In this document: piece after piece, positions 8,433 to 17,677 of the stretch | Layout of the letters: the number at the start of each line of letters is the position of its first letter | How positions within the stretch are numbered: the stretch's first letter is position 1 | Source: Vulcanimicrobiota bacterium | GTDB taxonomy: Bacteria; Vulcanimicrobiota; Vulcanimicrobiia; Eremiobacterales; Eremiobacteraceae | Reading direction: 5' to 3' | NCBI GenBank assembly: GCA_019237415.1 | Contig: JAFAHD010000058.1 | Span: 1 to 36,978 of the forward strand | Length of the DNA: 36,978 nt | Translations under genes and position numbers: made by a program | Notes under the pieces: model-generated | What the model was told of the DNA's origin: nothing | The model's database searches: none | The model's input: only the letters and a program-made list of their open reading frames with translations

Positions 8433-9026
8433 CTAGGTGCTCGCGCTGTCGATGCCGCTGAACGACAAGAAGTAGATGATCATCACCCAGTAGATGACGT
8501 ACGACGCGATCGGCAAGAAGAACGCGAAGATGAGGCCGAGGGCGCGGATGTACAGCGAGAATCGGATGCGGCGATAGGTCGCGCGCGCAAGTTCGGGCGG
8601 CCCGTCCACCTGGTAGGCGCCGCTTTCGATGAGGTGACGCGCCATGAAGAACCCGATGACCGCGCCGATCAACAGCACGACCGAGTACAAGACTGCGGCC
8701 GCTGGAAGCGTCGGATAGGTGCCTGCCACATTGGTTGCGTACGGGATAAAGGCAGCCACGACCAGGAATGCAGTGTTCAACAAGATCGTCGTATGGTCGA
8801 GGACGCGCACGTCATGGAACATCGCGCTGTGCAGTCGCCAATAGTTCACGATGATGAAAAAGCTCAGCAGAAAGGCCAGCAGCTTCGGCCACTGCGATGT
8901 CAGCGCGTGCACGAGCTCAACGTTGCCCGCGTTGTCGAGGATCGGCACGGCGAAGTTCAAAACGAGCAGCGTCGCCGAAATGGCGAAGATTCCGTCTGCG
9001 AACTGCTCGAGTCGGGCGGGCGTCAT
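8433..9026 (-). CDS. TMEM175-family (DUF1211) potassium channel-like membrane protein
   Basis: MTPARLEQFADGIFAISATLLVLNF: variant of the family RxxxFSDGVFAIAxTLLVL motif; about 6 TM segments. Confidence 0.85.
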   Translation of the reverse strand: MTPARLEQFADGIFAISATLLVLNFAVPILDNAGNVELVHALTSQWPKLLAFLLSFFIIVNYWRLHSAMFHDVRVLDHTTILLNTAFLVVAAFIPYATNVAGTYPTLPAAAVLYSVVLLIGAVIGFFMARHLIESGAYQVDGPPELARATYRRIRFSLYIRALGLIFAFFLPIASYVIYWVMIIYFLSFSGIDSAST

Positions 9027-9104
9027 CGCTTCGTCTACGAAGATGTCTCGAAAGTGTCCTCCGCACGAAGATTCACTGCACTTCGCGGCTAACGTTAGGC
9101 TCTG

Positions 9105-9677
9105 ATGATAAGGGTGAGCGCGAAGTTGAAGAGATCAGTTCACGGGAAGAACGGCGCTGGTGGTCCAGCAGTCATCCGCTTCAAGGCCCGCTTGACCCGC
9201 CACCCGGACGTGGCGAAGAACGGTTCCTTGGGCTCGCTCGACGTTCCCAAGGCTGTCAGCGCGCGACTGAACGGCATGATCACGCTCGAAGGCACGATCA
9301 ACGGCCATCCGTTCCGAGCGCCGTTGGAACCAAACGCGTCGGGCGGTCATTGGTTGCGCGTGAACGACGCGATGCGCCGGGGCGCGGGCGCCAAGACCGG
9401 CGACATGGTTGCCCTCGCCGTGCTCGGACCAGAGCCTGAACCCGCCGTTCCTTCAGACCTGCGGATCGCATTTGCCGCTTCTAAGAGAGCGACGACGTTA
9501 TGGAAGGATCTCACGCGCATCGGCCGTCTTGATTACATCCGCTGGATTGACGCGGCCATGACCCCGCAGACCCGCGCACGCCGCGTCAGGCGCACCGTCG
9601 AACAGCTCGCCGAAGGAAAGCGCCGCCCGTGTTGCGTGAACGTCTACGAATTCATGCTGAGCCGGGTTCAACAATAG
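9105..9677 (+). CDS. DUF1905/YdeI (OmdA-associated) domain protein
   Basis: Beta-barrel-like DUF1905 region (FRAPLEPNASGGHWLRVNDAMRRGAGAKTGDMVALAVLGPEPEPAVPSDLRIAF) followed by YdeI-like helical region (RLDYIRWIDAAMTPQTRARRVRRTVEQLAEGKRRPCC). Confidence 0.8.
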   Translation: MIRVSAKLKRSVHGKNGAGGPAVIRFKARLTRHPDVAKNGSLGSLDVPKAVSARLNGMITLEGTINGHPFRAPLEPNASGGHWLRVNDAMRRGAGAKTGDMVALAVLGPEPEPAVPSDLRIAFAASKRATTLWKDLTRIGRLDYIRWIDAAMTPQTRARRVRRTVEQLAEGKRRPCCVNVYEFMLSRVQQ

Positions 9678-9738
9678 CGTAGGCCGCAAGCCGAAACGTT
9701 CAGGCCGGGATCTGCGTTATCGCTGCCTAGCGGGAAAC

Positions 9739-9882
9739 ATCGTCAAGGATTGGGCCAGAGGCGTTACGCCCAACTGGGGCTTCGCGCTCAAGGGGACCAA
9801 TGAAGATACCGGCGCAAACGACAACGGCAGCTGTATGCTCGATTTCGATCCGAACGCGAGCCTGTCGATCGAATTCTATTGA
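9739..9882 (+). pseudogene. Remnant of C-terminus of a secreted DNRLRE-like protein
   Basis: Open frame without start: IVKDWARGVTPNWGFALKGTNEDTGANDNGSCMLDFDPNASLSIEFY*, resembling the end of DNRLRE-type domains (V.DW..G..PN.GF.LKGTNE). Confidence 0.45.
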
Positions 9883-9902
9883 TCTGAGCCGCCGAGGCTC
9901 GG

Positions 9903-10634
9903 CTACTTGTACTGGATCAGCTTTATCTCGATCTGGTAGTTGTTCGTGGTTTGGCGCGGCACGATGTTGGATACTTGGTTGACCAGCACCGGTATGCCGA
10001 TGCGCGGGTCGAACAAGATGTTCTCCTGTTGGCTGAAGGTCGTGTAGCGGCCGCCCTGCTGCTTGAGCGTGCCGTCCGACTTTATCAAGATGAGCGGCGG
10101 CTGCTCGGGGATCGTACCGTGTCCCTTCATCGAATACGTGCCGTTCCAGGTAGTGACCTGGCCCGCGAACCCGCGGTTCACGCTCGGCGCAAACGTCGCC
10201 TTGATGTTGTAGTTCGCATTCCAGCTGGCGTTCGGATTGCCGGACAAGGCGGCGAACACACTCTTGCCAAGCAGCGGAACGATCGACTGTTGGATACCGG
10301 TAAAATTATACGGCGCTTGGGAACACGTGACGTTACCGTTCGCGTAGAGCTCGCAGACCGAGCTCTGCTTGGGCTGCACCGCGTTCCACCACTCGTCCGT
10401 CGCCTTTACAGTGACGCCGCCGTCCGCCGCAGCGCCGACGAAGTCGATGGTCGTCTTGCCCGTGTTGTTTCCGGAACTCGCGGCCTTCTGGTTGTAGCCG
10501 AACTCGTACACCAGATGATGCACCGCGTGCGTTGCGGGTGCCGCCGCTGCGCCGGCGCCGGGCGTCGGTTGGGCAGACGCCGTCGATGCTGCGAGCATCG
10601 CAGCAATAACGAATGTGCCAATTCGCATACTCAT
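9903..10634 (-). CDS. Secreted hypothetical protein
   Basis: Signal peptide MSMRIGTFVIAAMLAASTASAQP; ORF may extend to 10664. Confidence 0.7.
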   Translation of the reverse strand: MSMRIGTFVIAAMLAASTASAQPTPGAGAAAAPATHAVHHLVYEFGYNQKAASSGNNTGKTTIDFVGAAADGGVTVKATDEWWNAVQPKQSSVCELYANGNVTCSQAPYNFTGIQQSIVPLLGKSVFAALSGNPNASWNANYNIKATFAPSVNRGFAGQVTTWNGTYSMKGHGTIPEQPPLILIKSDGTLKQQGGRYTTFSQQENILFDPRIGIPVLVNQVSNIVPRQTTNNYQIEIKLIQYK

Positions 10635-10683
10635 GAGTCCGATTGTCCTCCGCGACACGTTCACGAAGCAGGTGGCGTATGGT

Positions 10684-11361
10684 TCAGCTATCGGAGAGGT
10701 CTGCGCCTGCCGAGCTTGCCTGCCCGGGGGCCTCGAACAGTCGCGCCATCACCGCGCCAAAAATGAAGCCGCCGACATGGGCGAGGTAGGCCACGCCGCC
10801 GGTCTGCTGCGTACCCGCGACGGTACCGATGCTGATCAACTGAAGCAAGAACCACACACCGATCAGCAGCGCCGACGTGATGTACGCGACCCGCACGAAG
10901 ACAAAGATGACGAGCAGCGACCGGATCTGGTCGCGCGGGTAGGTGACGAGGAACGCGCCCATGACCGCCGCGATGGCTCCGCTCGCGCCGAGGTTTGGAA
11001 TCGTCGAATGCGGGTCGAACGCGACCTGCGTCAGCCCCGCAATGATGCCGCCCAGCAGATAGAATATCAAGTAGCGCCACCAGCCCATCGCGTCTTCGAT
11101 CTCGGGGCCGAACGCCCAGAAGAACACCATGTTCCCGATGATATGCGACCAGCTGCCGTGCATGAACATCGCCGTGAGCAGCGTTTCCAGGTGCTGGCCA
11201 GACGAGATGTTCGCAGGCACCATCGACCAGCGATCGACGAACGGCTGCCCGTAGATCAGCTCGACGATGAAAACGATGAAGTTGAGGACGATGATCGACA
11301 GCGTGACGACCGGAAAGTTCGTCGGACGTCGTGAAGCGTCGGTCAGCGGAACGACAGCCAT
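10684..11361 (-). CDS. Rhomboid family intramembrane serine protease
   Basis: MFMHGSWSHIIGNMVFFWAFG, GASGAIAAVMGAF (catalytic Ser), AHVGGFIFGAV (catalytic His). Confidence 0.95.
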   Translation of the reverse strand: MAVVPLTDASRRPTNFPVVTLSIIVLNFIVFIVELIYGQPFVDRWSMVPANISSGQHLETLLTAMFMHGSWSHIIGNMVFFWAFGPEIEDAMGWWRYLIFYLLGGIIAGLTQVAFDPHSTIPNLGASGAIAAVMGAFLVTYPRDQIRSLLVIFVFVRVAYITSALLIGVWFLLQLISIGTVAGTQQTGGVAYLAHVGGFIFGAVMARLFEAPGQASSAGADLSDS

Positions 11362-11441
11362 AGGCCCCCTTGAACAGCAGCCGCGCTCAGATTCGCCGGC
11401 TCGGCCGCAGTCCCCGCTCGACGAATCCGGAGGTGACAGCG

Positions 11442-12089
11442 ATGCATCGTATGGCTATTTGGATCTTCGCCGTTTGGACCGCGGCAACGGCGACCCCTGG
11501 GAGCTTGAGCGCGACCGACATCGTCAGCCGCATGGCCGCGTCGCGCACCGGGCTCAGCTCGTACTCGGTACCGATCCACTTCGATCTCTCTGTTCATAAG
11601 GGCGTAAGCGCCTCCGCCAAACTCGACGGCGTCCGGTATTTCCAACAACCCGACAAAGAAGTGCTCGTCATGAACTCGATGCCCTCGATCGCCAAGCAGT
11701 TCAAGTATCTCTACGAGGGCCTGGGCACTCCAGAGACGTGGCCGGCGCAATACGACATCAGCCGCGTTGACAATCCGGACCCCAAGGTTTACTCGCTCAA
11801 AGGCGTGCCGAAGAGCGCCGGCGGCATCAAGTACGTGCTCTTGGACGTTGCAAGCGACAACCTTGCGCCGATCGATGCGCACTGGTTCTATGCGAACGGC
11901 GGCACGGTGGCCATTCAGTATCGAAACGCCATGGTGCAGGGTCAGTATATGCTGCCGGCGTCCGAGACGATCGACATGAGCTTTCCGGAATACAAGGTGC
12001 ACGCGACCGGGACGTTCGGTGATTACAGCATCAACCAACCCATTCCGAACGCGATCTGGCAAGTGAGCCCGCAGCCGCTTCCTACGTAG
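11442..12089 (+). CDS. Secreted hypothetical protein (LolA-like)
   Basis: Start MHRMAIWIFAVWTAATATPGSLSATDIV preceded by GGAGGTGA SD; ORF track start at 11370 is less likely. Confidence 0.7.
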   Translation: MHRMAIWIFAVWTAATATPGSLSATDIVSRMAASRTGLSSYSVPIHFDLSVHKGVSASAKLDGVRYFQQPDKEVLVMNSMPSIAKQFKYLYEGLGTPETWPAQYDISRVDNPDPKVYSLKGVPKSAGGIKYVLLDVASDNLAPIDAHWFYANGGTVAIQYRNAMVQGQYMLPASETIDMSFPEYKVHATGTFGDYSINQPIPNAIWQVSPQPLPT

Positions 12090-13236
12090 TCGGGGCCGCG
12101 AGCGCGGAAGGGCACGACAGCGTCACCCAGATCGCCTCGCCCGACTGGCTGAACAAATCGGTCTGCACATCGCCGATGAAACGGCTGCCGTCGCTGCTCC
12201 ACGTGACCGTTCCGGCCCACACTGCTTTCGCGCTGGATTCCGGATGGCCGGGCGTGTTCAAGTACGTCAAACGCTGTTTGTGCGATCCGTCGGCATCCAT
12301 GACCCACCAGTCGGTTCCGGGCATGAGCGCGTTGAGCCGCGGCTTGACGTCGCGGTCGCTCATCCACGTAATGCGACCGTCCGGCGTGTACGATGGATGT
12401 TCGTTGTAGTCGCCGGAGGTCAGGGCTACGACCCTCGATGTCTCGAGATCGATCGAATAGATCTGGTTCAACCACCACTTTCCGGTCGCGTAGTCGCTTG
12501 TGAACACGATGCTGCGGGAATCGGGCGAAAAGCCGCCCATTTCGTAAAAGGCATCGCCGTTTGCGCGATAATCCCGGATGTTCCGCACGGACGGCACGCC
12601 GTTCGCGTCGACCACAAAGTCAGCGACGCGCAACACCCAATAGCCCATCGCCCGTTTCGCGCTCAGGAACTGGGGCGACCTGACGCGCGCAGTCCATGCC
12701 AACTTCCGACCGTCGGGCGAGAAGCGCGGGATTATCACTCCGTGACTTGAGTCGTTCGGCTCTTCGGTCAGCCGGTACAGGCGGGCGCCGTCAGGCGTGG
12801 CGACCCAGATGTCGGAATATCCCCCGAAGCCTGGAATCGCGTCCGCGTGGCTACCCGGATGCTTCGACTTTTCTGCAGAAAACGCGAGCCACGAACCGTC
12901 GGGGCGCCAGCCTGGCGAACCCGTGTTGCCCGAAGGCATCTGCGGATTATCTGCACCCAGCCGCACGTCACCGGTGCCGTCCGGATTGATGAGGTGCAAC
13001 TCGAAGAGACCCGTCGCGCCGCGCTTGGCATAGGCGACGCGGTCGAGCTGATGGTTCCACGCGACCATGTATCCATCAGAGAGGAACGGTGAGGTCGAGA
13101 CCGGCGGCCCGCATTGCGAAGCACGTGCGGCCGCGGGCGTCGACAGCACGACGGCGACCGCGCAAAACGCCGCGCTTAAGGCACAGGCGTTCGGTGCCCT
13201 CGTCAGCCGACGCAGGGAAAGAGCGACGTTCAGCAT
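12082..13236 (-). CDS. TolB-like/PD40 beta-propeller secreted protein
   Basis: Repeats such as PRFSPDGRKLAWTAR, GGFSPDSRSIVFTSD, PSYTPDGRITWMSD, WRPDGSWLAFSAE. Confidence 0.85.
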   Translation of the reverse strand: MLNVALSLRRLTRAPNACALSAAFCAVAVVLSTPAAARASQCGPPVSTSPFLSDGYMVAWNHQLDRVAYAKRGATGLFELHLINPDGTGDVRLGADNPQMPSGNTGSPGWRPDGSWLAFSAEKSKHPGSHADAIPGFGGYSDIWVATPDGARLYRLTEEPNDSSHGVIIPRFSPDGRKLAWTARVRSPQFLSAKRAMGYWVLRVADFVVDANGVPSVRNIRDYRANGDAFYEMGGFSPDSRSIVFTSDYATGKWWLNQIYSIDLETSRVVALTSGDYNEHPSYTPDGRITWMSDRDVKPRLNALMPGTDWWVMDADGSHKQRLTYLNTPGHPESSAKAVWAGTVTWSSDGSRFIGDVQTDLFSQSGEAIWVTLSCPSALAAPTT

Positions 13237-13248
13237 TAGAGGCCGCCC

Positions 13249-15117
13249 ATGTCCAAGCTCCGCGATCGCAACCTTCCGTTGGTCATCGCGGCGCTTGGCG
13301 TGGTGTTCGGCGACATCGGCACCAGTCCGCTATACACGCTCCCCTCCTGCTTCACGTTCAGCGGCGCGCACCCAGTGCGCGAGGACATTCTCGGCATTTG
13401 CTCTTTGATCGTGTGGGCGCTCATCATCGTCGTCTGCATCAAGTATATCGGGTTCATCATGAAGGTGGATCACGACGGCGAAGGCGGCATCCTCGCGCTG
13501 CTGGCACTTGCCGGAAAGCCGAGCGGCCGCGGTGGTCTGGTCGCCACGGGGCTGCTCACCACGATCGTCGTCGTCGGCGCCGCCATGCTGTTCGGCGATG
13601 GCATCATCACGCCCGCCATTTCCGTGATCTCAGCGGTCGAAGGCTTGGGCGTCGCGTCGTCAGCGTTCAACGCCTGGATCGTGCCGATCTCGGTTGTCAT
13701 CCTCATCATCTTGTTCGCGATTCAAGTGCGAGGCACCGAACGGGTCGGCCGCCTGTTCGGGCCGGCGATGATCGTGTGGTTCTTATCGATCGGCATCGCC
13801 GGCGCCATCGCGATCGCGCGCAATCCCAGCGTGCTGTGGGCGATCGATCCCCGGCATGCGCTAACCTTCGCGCAGCACCACGGACCTGGTGGGTTCCTCG
13901 TCTTAGGGGGCGTGGTCTTGGCGGTGACCGGCGTCGAGGCGCTCTACGCCGATCTTTCGCATTTCGGCCGGGCGCCGATCGTGCGCGCGTGGTACTTGTT
14001 TGTCTTTCCGCCTTGCGTGCTCTCGTATCTCGGACAGGGCGCGAACCTCGAAATGCATCCTGACGCCTTGAACAATTCGTTCTACGCGCTCACTCCGGGA
14101 TGGACACTCATGCCCATGGTGGTGGTCGCGACGATCGCCACGGTGATCGCCTCGCAAGCGCTGATCTCGGGGGCCTTCACGCTGGTGGAGCAGGCGATCC
14201 ATCTCGGTCTGTCCCCACGAATCGAGGTCCGCCACACCTCGCGGCGCATCATTGGGCAGGTGTATTTGCCGGGCGTCGCCTGGGCGCTTGCGGTCGGATG
14301 CATCCTGCTCACCGTGACGTTCCGGACGAGCGCGCACCTCGCCGCCGCATTCGGTCTCGCCGTTTCGATGACGATGTTGGCGACCGACGTGGCGTTCTAC
14401 GCGGTCATCACGCGCGTTCTGCACTGGAAACGCTACGTCGCGATTCCACTCGTGTTGTTCTTCGTGATCGTGGACGGCTCGTTCGTGCTCGCCGGCTTGC
14501 CGAAGTTCGCCGAGGGAGCGTGGCTGCCGCTGGCGATCGCCGCAGTCCTGAGCACCGTCTCGTTGACGTGGCTTGAAGGACGCAAGCGCCTGCACGCCGC
14601 GCTCGCGGCGCAACAGACGCCGGTTGAAGAGGTCATCAAGACCATCCACCGCGAGAGCGGCCTGCCGGTGGAGACGATGGTGTTCCTCACGCCTGACCCA
14701 AATGGCGTGCCGTTCGTCGCTTCGCATCGCTGGATACGCGAACGCGCGCGCAACGAACGGATCATCCTGCTCCACCTCGCGCCGGTTCGACAACCGTACA
14801 TCACTGACGACAACCGAGTGACGGTGGAGACGTTGTCGCCACAACTCGTACGAGTGCGCGGGCGGTTCGGCTTCATGGAGCCCCCGCGCATCGAGCCCGT
14901 TCTGCGCGCGTGCGAAACGCAGGGGCTGGGCATCGACAACCCCGAGACGTCGTTCTTCTACGCAGATCCAAAGATCGTGGCCGGAGGCGATCGCGGATTC
15001 CCAGGCTGGCGGCGTTGGCTGTTCGCCGTACTCTCGCGAAACTCGCGCCCGCTGCCCGACGATCTGCAAATCCCGCCCGAACGCCGCGTCGAACTCGGCG
15101 TCACCGTCGCGCTGTAG
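13249..15117 (+). CDS. kup: KUP-family potassium transporter
   Basis: LGVVFGDIGTSPLYTL N-terminal signature, KVDHDGEGGILALLAL, GDGIITPAISVISAVEGL; 12 TM region plus soluble C-terminus. Confidence 0.97.
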   Translation: MSKLRDRNLPLVIAALGVVFGDIGTSPLYTLPSCFTFSGAHPVREDILGICSLIVWALIIVVCIKYIGFIMKVDHDGEGGILALLALAGKPSGRGGLVATGLLTTIVVVGAAMLFGDGIITPAISVISAVEGLGVASSAFNAWIVPISVVILIILFAIQVRGTERVGRLFGPAMIVWFLSIGIAGAIAIARNPSVLWAIDPRHALTFAQHHGPGGFLVLGGVVLAVTGVEALYADLSHFGRAPIVRAWYLFVFPPCVLSYLGQGANLEMHPDALNNSFYALTPGWTLMPMVVVATIATVIASQALISGAFTLVEQAIHLGLSPRIEVRHTSRRIIGQVYLPGVAWALAVGCILLTVTFRTSAHLAAAFGLAVSMTMLATDVAFYAVITRVLHWKRYVAIPLVLFFVIVDGSFVLAGLPKFAEGAWLPLAIAAVLSTVSLTWLEGRKRLHAALAAQQTPVEEVIKTIHRESGLPVETMVFLTPDPNGVPFVASHRWIRERARNERIILLHLAPVRQPYITDDNRVTVETLSPQLVRVRGRFGFMEPPRIEPVLRACETQGLGIDNPETSFFYADPKIVAGGDRGFPGWRRWLFAVLSRNSRPLPDDLQIPPERRVELGVTVAL

Positions 15118-15316
15118 CGACGCGTGCGCGCCAATGCGGCGCTTGCTCGCTGAGCATTCGAGTGGCTGCGCGCTCAATGCATTCACCAAGTCTCCTCTCA
15201 CGCAGCTTTAAATCGAATCGTGGTATGCTGTTGATGACGCGGACGTTATGTCTGTGCAAGGGGTCCATGAACGGAGGGTGCGTTAGATACGAACGTGACC
15301 CCGCTAGGAGACTCTC

Positions 15317-17614
15317 ATGCATGTCATCATGCGAAACTCAGCCGGGCGGCTCTGGTGCGGCCTGCTCTTGGCGCTTGGCGCGTTGGTCTTTGCGGTCGCA
15401 CCCGCGGCAGCCGATGACGCCGCTCCGAACGTCGCGCGTATCAGCGCGATGCAGGGCGCCGTCACGATTCAGCGAGGCGACTCCGGCGAGAACGTCGACG
15501 CATCGGTCAATGCGCCGATCAGCGTCGGCGACTATCTAGCCACCGCGGGCGAGGCTCGCGCGGAAGTCCAAATCGACGATGCGGACTTCGTCCGCGTCAC
15601 CGACAATTCGCAGCTGCGCTTCACGCAGCTCGATCCAAGCGACAACGAACTCCAACTGGCGGCCGGGACCATCGAAGTCGCCGTGCTGCGCTATTCCGAC
15701 TCGCGCCCGCAAGTCGAGACCCCGTCGATCAAGGTCATCCCCAATGAGGAAGGCTCGTATCGCGTGGTCGTCGATCCGGACGGCAACACCTGGGTGACGG
15801 TGCGCCATGGCAGCGTCAGCTTGGTGTCGGGAGAAGGCACCACGACGATCAATGAAAGGACCAGCGTCGAGATCTCGGGCGACTCGTCGGCGCCGGACAT
15901 CCACGAGGTGGGGTACATCGCGTTGGATGACTTCGACGCGTGGAACGCGCAGCGCGATCAGTTCGCGATGGGCGCGTTCTCGAGTCCCGCCGCAGCGACC
16001 GATATCACTGGCCTCGCGGACCTCGGCTCGTACGGCAACTGGCAAGACAACTCGCAATACGGTCAGGTTTGGGTCCCCAACAATCAGACGGCCGACTGGG
16101 CACCGTATCAAGACGGCCGCTGGGCGTGGGAACCGTATTACGGGTGGACATGGGTCGGCTATGAGCCGTGGGGCTGGGCGCCATATCACTACGGTCGCTG
16201 GTTCTACACCGGCAACGTGTGGGCGTGGTCCCCTGGACCGGTCTACGTACGCCCCGTCTACCAGCCCGCATTGGTTGCGTTCCTCGGCTTCAATATCGGA
16301 AACGTCAACATCGGGTTGAGCTTCGGCGGGGGCGGCTTCGGATACAACAACATCGGCTGGGTGCCGCTCGCGCCTGGCGAGCCGTACTATCCGTGGTGGG
16401 GACGCGGCTACCGCAACGTCTCGGTCACCAACGTCACCAACATCACGAATATCACCAACATCACGAACATCACCAACGTCTATCGCAACGCGCGCGTGCG
16501 CAACGGCGTCGCGGTGATCTCGCAGCAGAACTTCACGGACGGTTCCCGCTATCAATACCACTCGGTGCGTGGCAATGATCTGCGCAGCGTCGCCCTCGTC
16601 AAGAGCGCCTTGCCGGTCGTGCCGACCAACCAGAACCTGCGCTTCAACACCGGCACGGTCGCGAAGGCGCCGATGATCTCGTCGCACTTCGACAAACTGC
16701 CGGCAGTGCGTTCGCCCGAGCCATTCGAGCAAGCGCGCGGCTCCGTTCAGACGATCGCGCACAGCGCTGGTAATGCGACGCGATTCGGCACACAAAGCAC
16801 TCCCGCGCATCCGATCAACGACACGAACGTCGTGCACAGCGTGACGAACGGCGGTTCCACCAACGCATCGAGCGTCTGGAGCCGGTTCGGCACGCAAAGC
16901 ACGCCTGCGCATCCGATCAATGACACGACCGTCGTGCACACGCCAACTGCTCCCTCGGTGCAGCACGGCTTGACGAACGGCGGCGCAAGCGTGACGAACG
17001 GCGGTCCCACCAACGGAACGAGCGTCTGGAGCCGGTTCGGCACGCGGAGCACGCCTGCGCATCCGATCAATGACACGACGGTGGTGCACGCGCCGGTCGC
17101 TCCAACGGTGCAACACGGTTTGCCGAATGGCGGCGCGAGCGGAGCGAATGCGGGTTCCACCAACGCATCGAGCGTCTGGGGCCGGTTCGGCACGCAAAGC
17201 GTAGCGCCGCGTCCCATCAACGGCGCTACTGCGGTGCACACGCCGCTGAGTCCCAGCGTCGTGCAGCGCGGGGTCACGACGACCAACTCCGCTCCCACGA
17301 ACGCATGGGGCAGGTTCGGCACGCAAAGCATCGCGCCACGCACGCTGAACAACGCTCCCAGCACGAACACATACAACCGCGTGACGCCGGCATACACGTC
17401 GCACACGCCCGCGTACAACCCCGCGCCGGCACCGCACTATGGCCCTCCAGCTACACAGTACGTTCCGGCATACAACCACAACAACGGCTCGGGCGGCTCG
17501 CGCTACAACGCGGTGAACGCGAACGTGAGCCACGCGGTCGCGCCGTCCGGCGCGTCCGGCGGGACCAGCAAACAGCCGGCCGGCGGCAACCACAACCACA
17601 AGGGACAGAACTAG
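15317..17614 (+). CDS. FecR-domain protein with DUF6600 region and C-terminal repeats
   Basis: FecR-like N-terminus (GAVTIQRGDSGENVDASVNAPISVGDYLATAGEARAEVQIDD), Trp/Tyr-rich YGQVWVPNNQTADWAPYQDGRWAWEPYYGWTWVGYEPWGWAPYHYGRW, then TN(V/I) and RFGTQS repeats. Confidence 0.85.
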   Translation: MHVIMRNSAGRLWCGLLLALGALVFAVAPAAADDAAPNVARISAMQGAVTIQRGDSGENVDASVNAPISVGDYLATAGEARAEVQIDDADFVRVTDNSQLRFTQLDPSDNELQLAAGTIEVAVLRYSDSRPQVETPSIKVIPNEEGSYRVVVDPDGNTWVTVRHGSVSLVSGEGTTTINERTSVEISGDSSAPDIHEVGYIALDDFDAWNAQRDQFAMGAFSSPAAATDITGLADLGSYGNWQDNSQYGQVWVPNNQTADWAPYQDGRWAWEPYYGWTWVGYEPWGWAPYHYGRWFYTGNVWAWSPGPVYVRPVYQPALVAFLGFNIGNVNIGLSFGGGGFGYNNIGWVPLAPGEPYYPWWGRGYRNVSVTNVTNITNITNITNITNVYRNARVRNGVAVISQQNFTDGSRYQYHSVRGNDLRSVALVKSALPVVPTNQNLRFNTGTVAKAPMISSHFDKLPAVRSPEPFEQARGSVQTIAHSAGNATRFGTQSTPAHPINDTNVVHSVTNGGSTNASSVWSRFGTQSTPAHPINDTTVVHTPTAPSVQHGLTNGGASVTNGGPTNGTSVWSRFGTRSTPAHPINDTTVVHAPVAPTVQHGLPNGGASGANAGSTNASSVWGRFGTQSVAPRPINGATAVHTPLSPSVVQRGVTTTNSAPTNAWGRFGTQSIAPRTLNNAPSTNTYNRVTPAYTSHTPAYNPAPAPHYGPPATQYVPAYNHNNGSGGSRYNAVNANVSHAVAPSGASGGTSKQPAGGNHNHKGQN
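16427..16480 (+). repeat. Six tandem 9-bp units encoding (TNV/TNI)6
   Basis: ACCAACGTC ACCAACATC ACGAATATC ACCAACATC ACGAACATC ACCAACGTC. Confidence 0.95.
16781..17350 (+). repeat. Five imperfect coding repeats beginning RFGT(Q/R)S
   Basis: RFGTQST/RFGTQST/RFGTRST/RFGTQSV/RFGTQSI at 16781, 16883, 17033, 17183, 17312 (spacing 102, 150, 150, 129 nt). Confidence 0.9.
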
Positions 17615-17636
17615 AAGAACCTTTGATCCGCGCCGA

Positions 17637-17670
17637 GAGCCGCTCGACCCACTCGAGCGGCTCTTTTCTT
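17637..17670 (+). terminator. Rho-independent terminator
   Basis: GAGCCGCTCGA-CCCAC-TCGAGCGGCTC (perfect 11-bp stem) followed by TTTTCTT. Confidence 0.92.
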
Positions 17671-17677
17671 GCGCGAG

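Noticed and set aside
13903-15201. 432-aa minus-strand ORF opposite kup
   Set aside because: Charged, low-complexity shadow of the KUP membrane protein coding sequence.
16427-17350. Possible CRISPR or tandem satellite array
   Set aside because: Repeats are in-frame coding units without uniform repeat-spacer structure; no cas genes nearby.
15536-17599. 687-aa minus-strand ORF opposite the FecR/DUF6600 gene
   Set aside because: Arg/Val/His-rich mirror frame of a high-GC, repeat-rich CDS; no recognisable domain, no RBS logic; the plus-strand ORF has clear domains.
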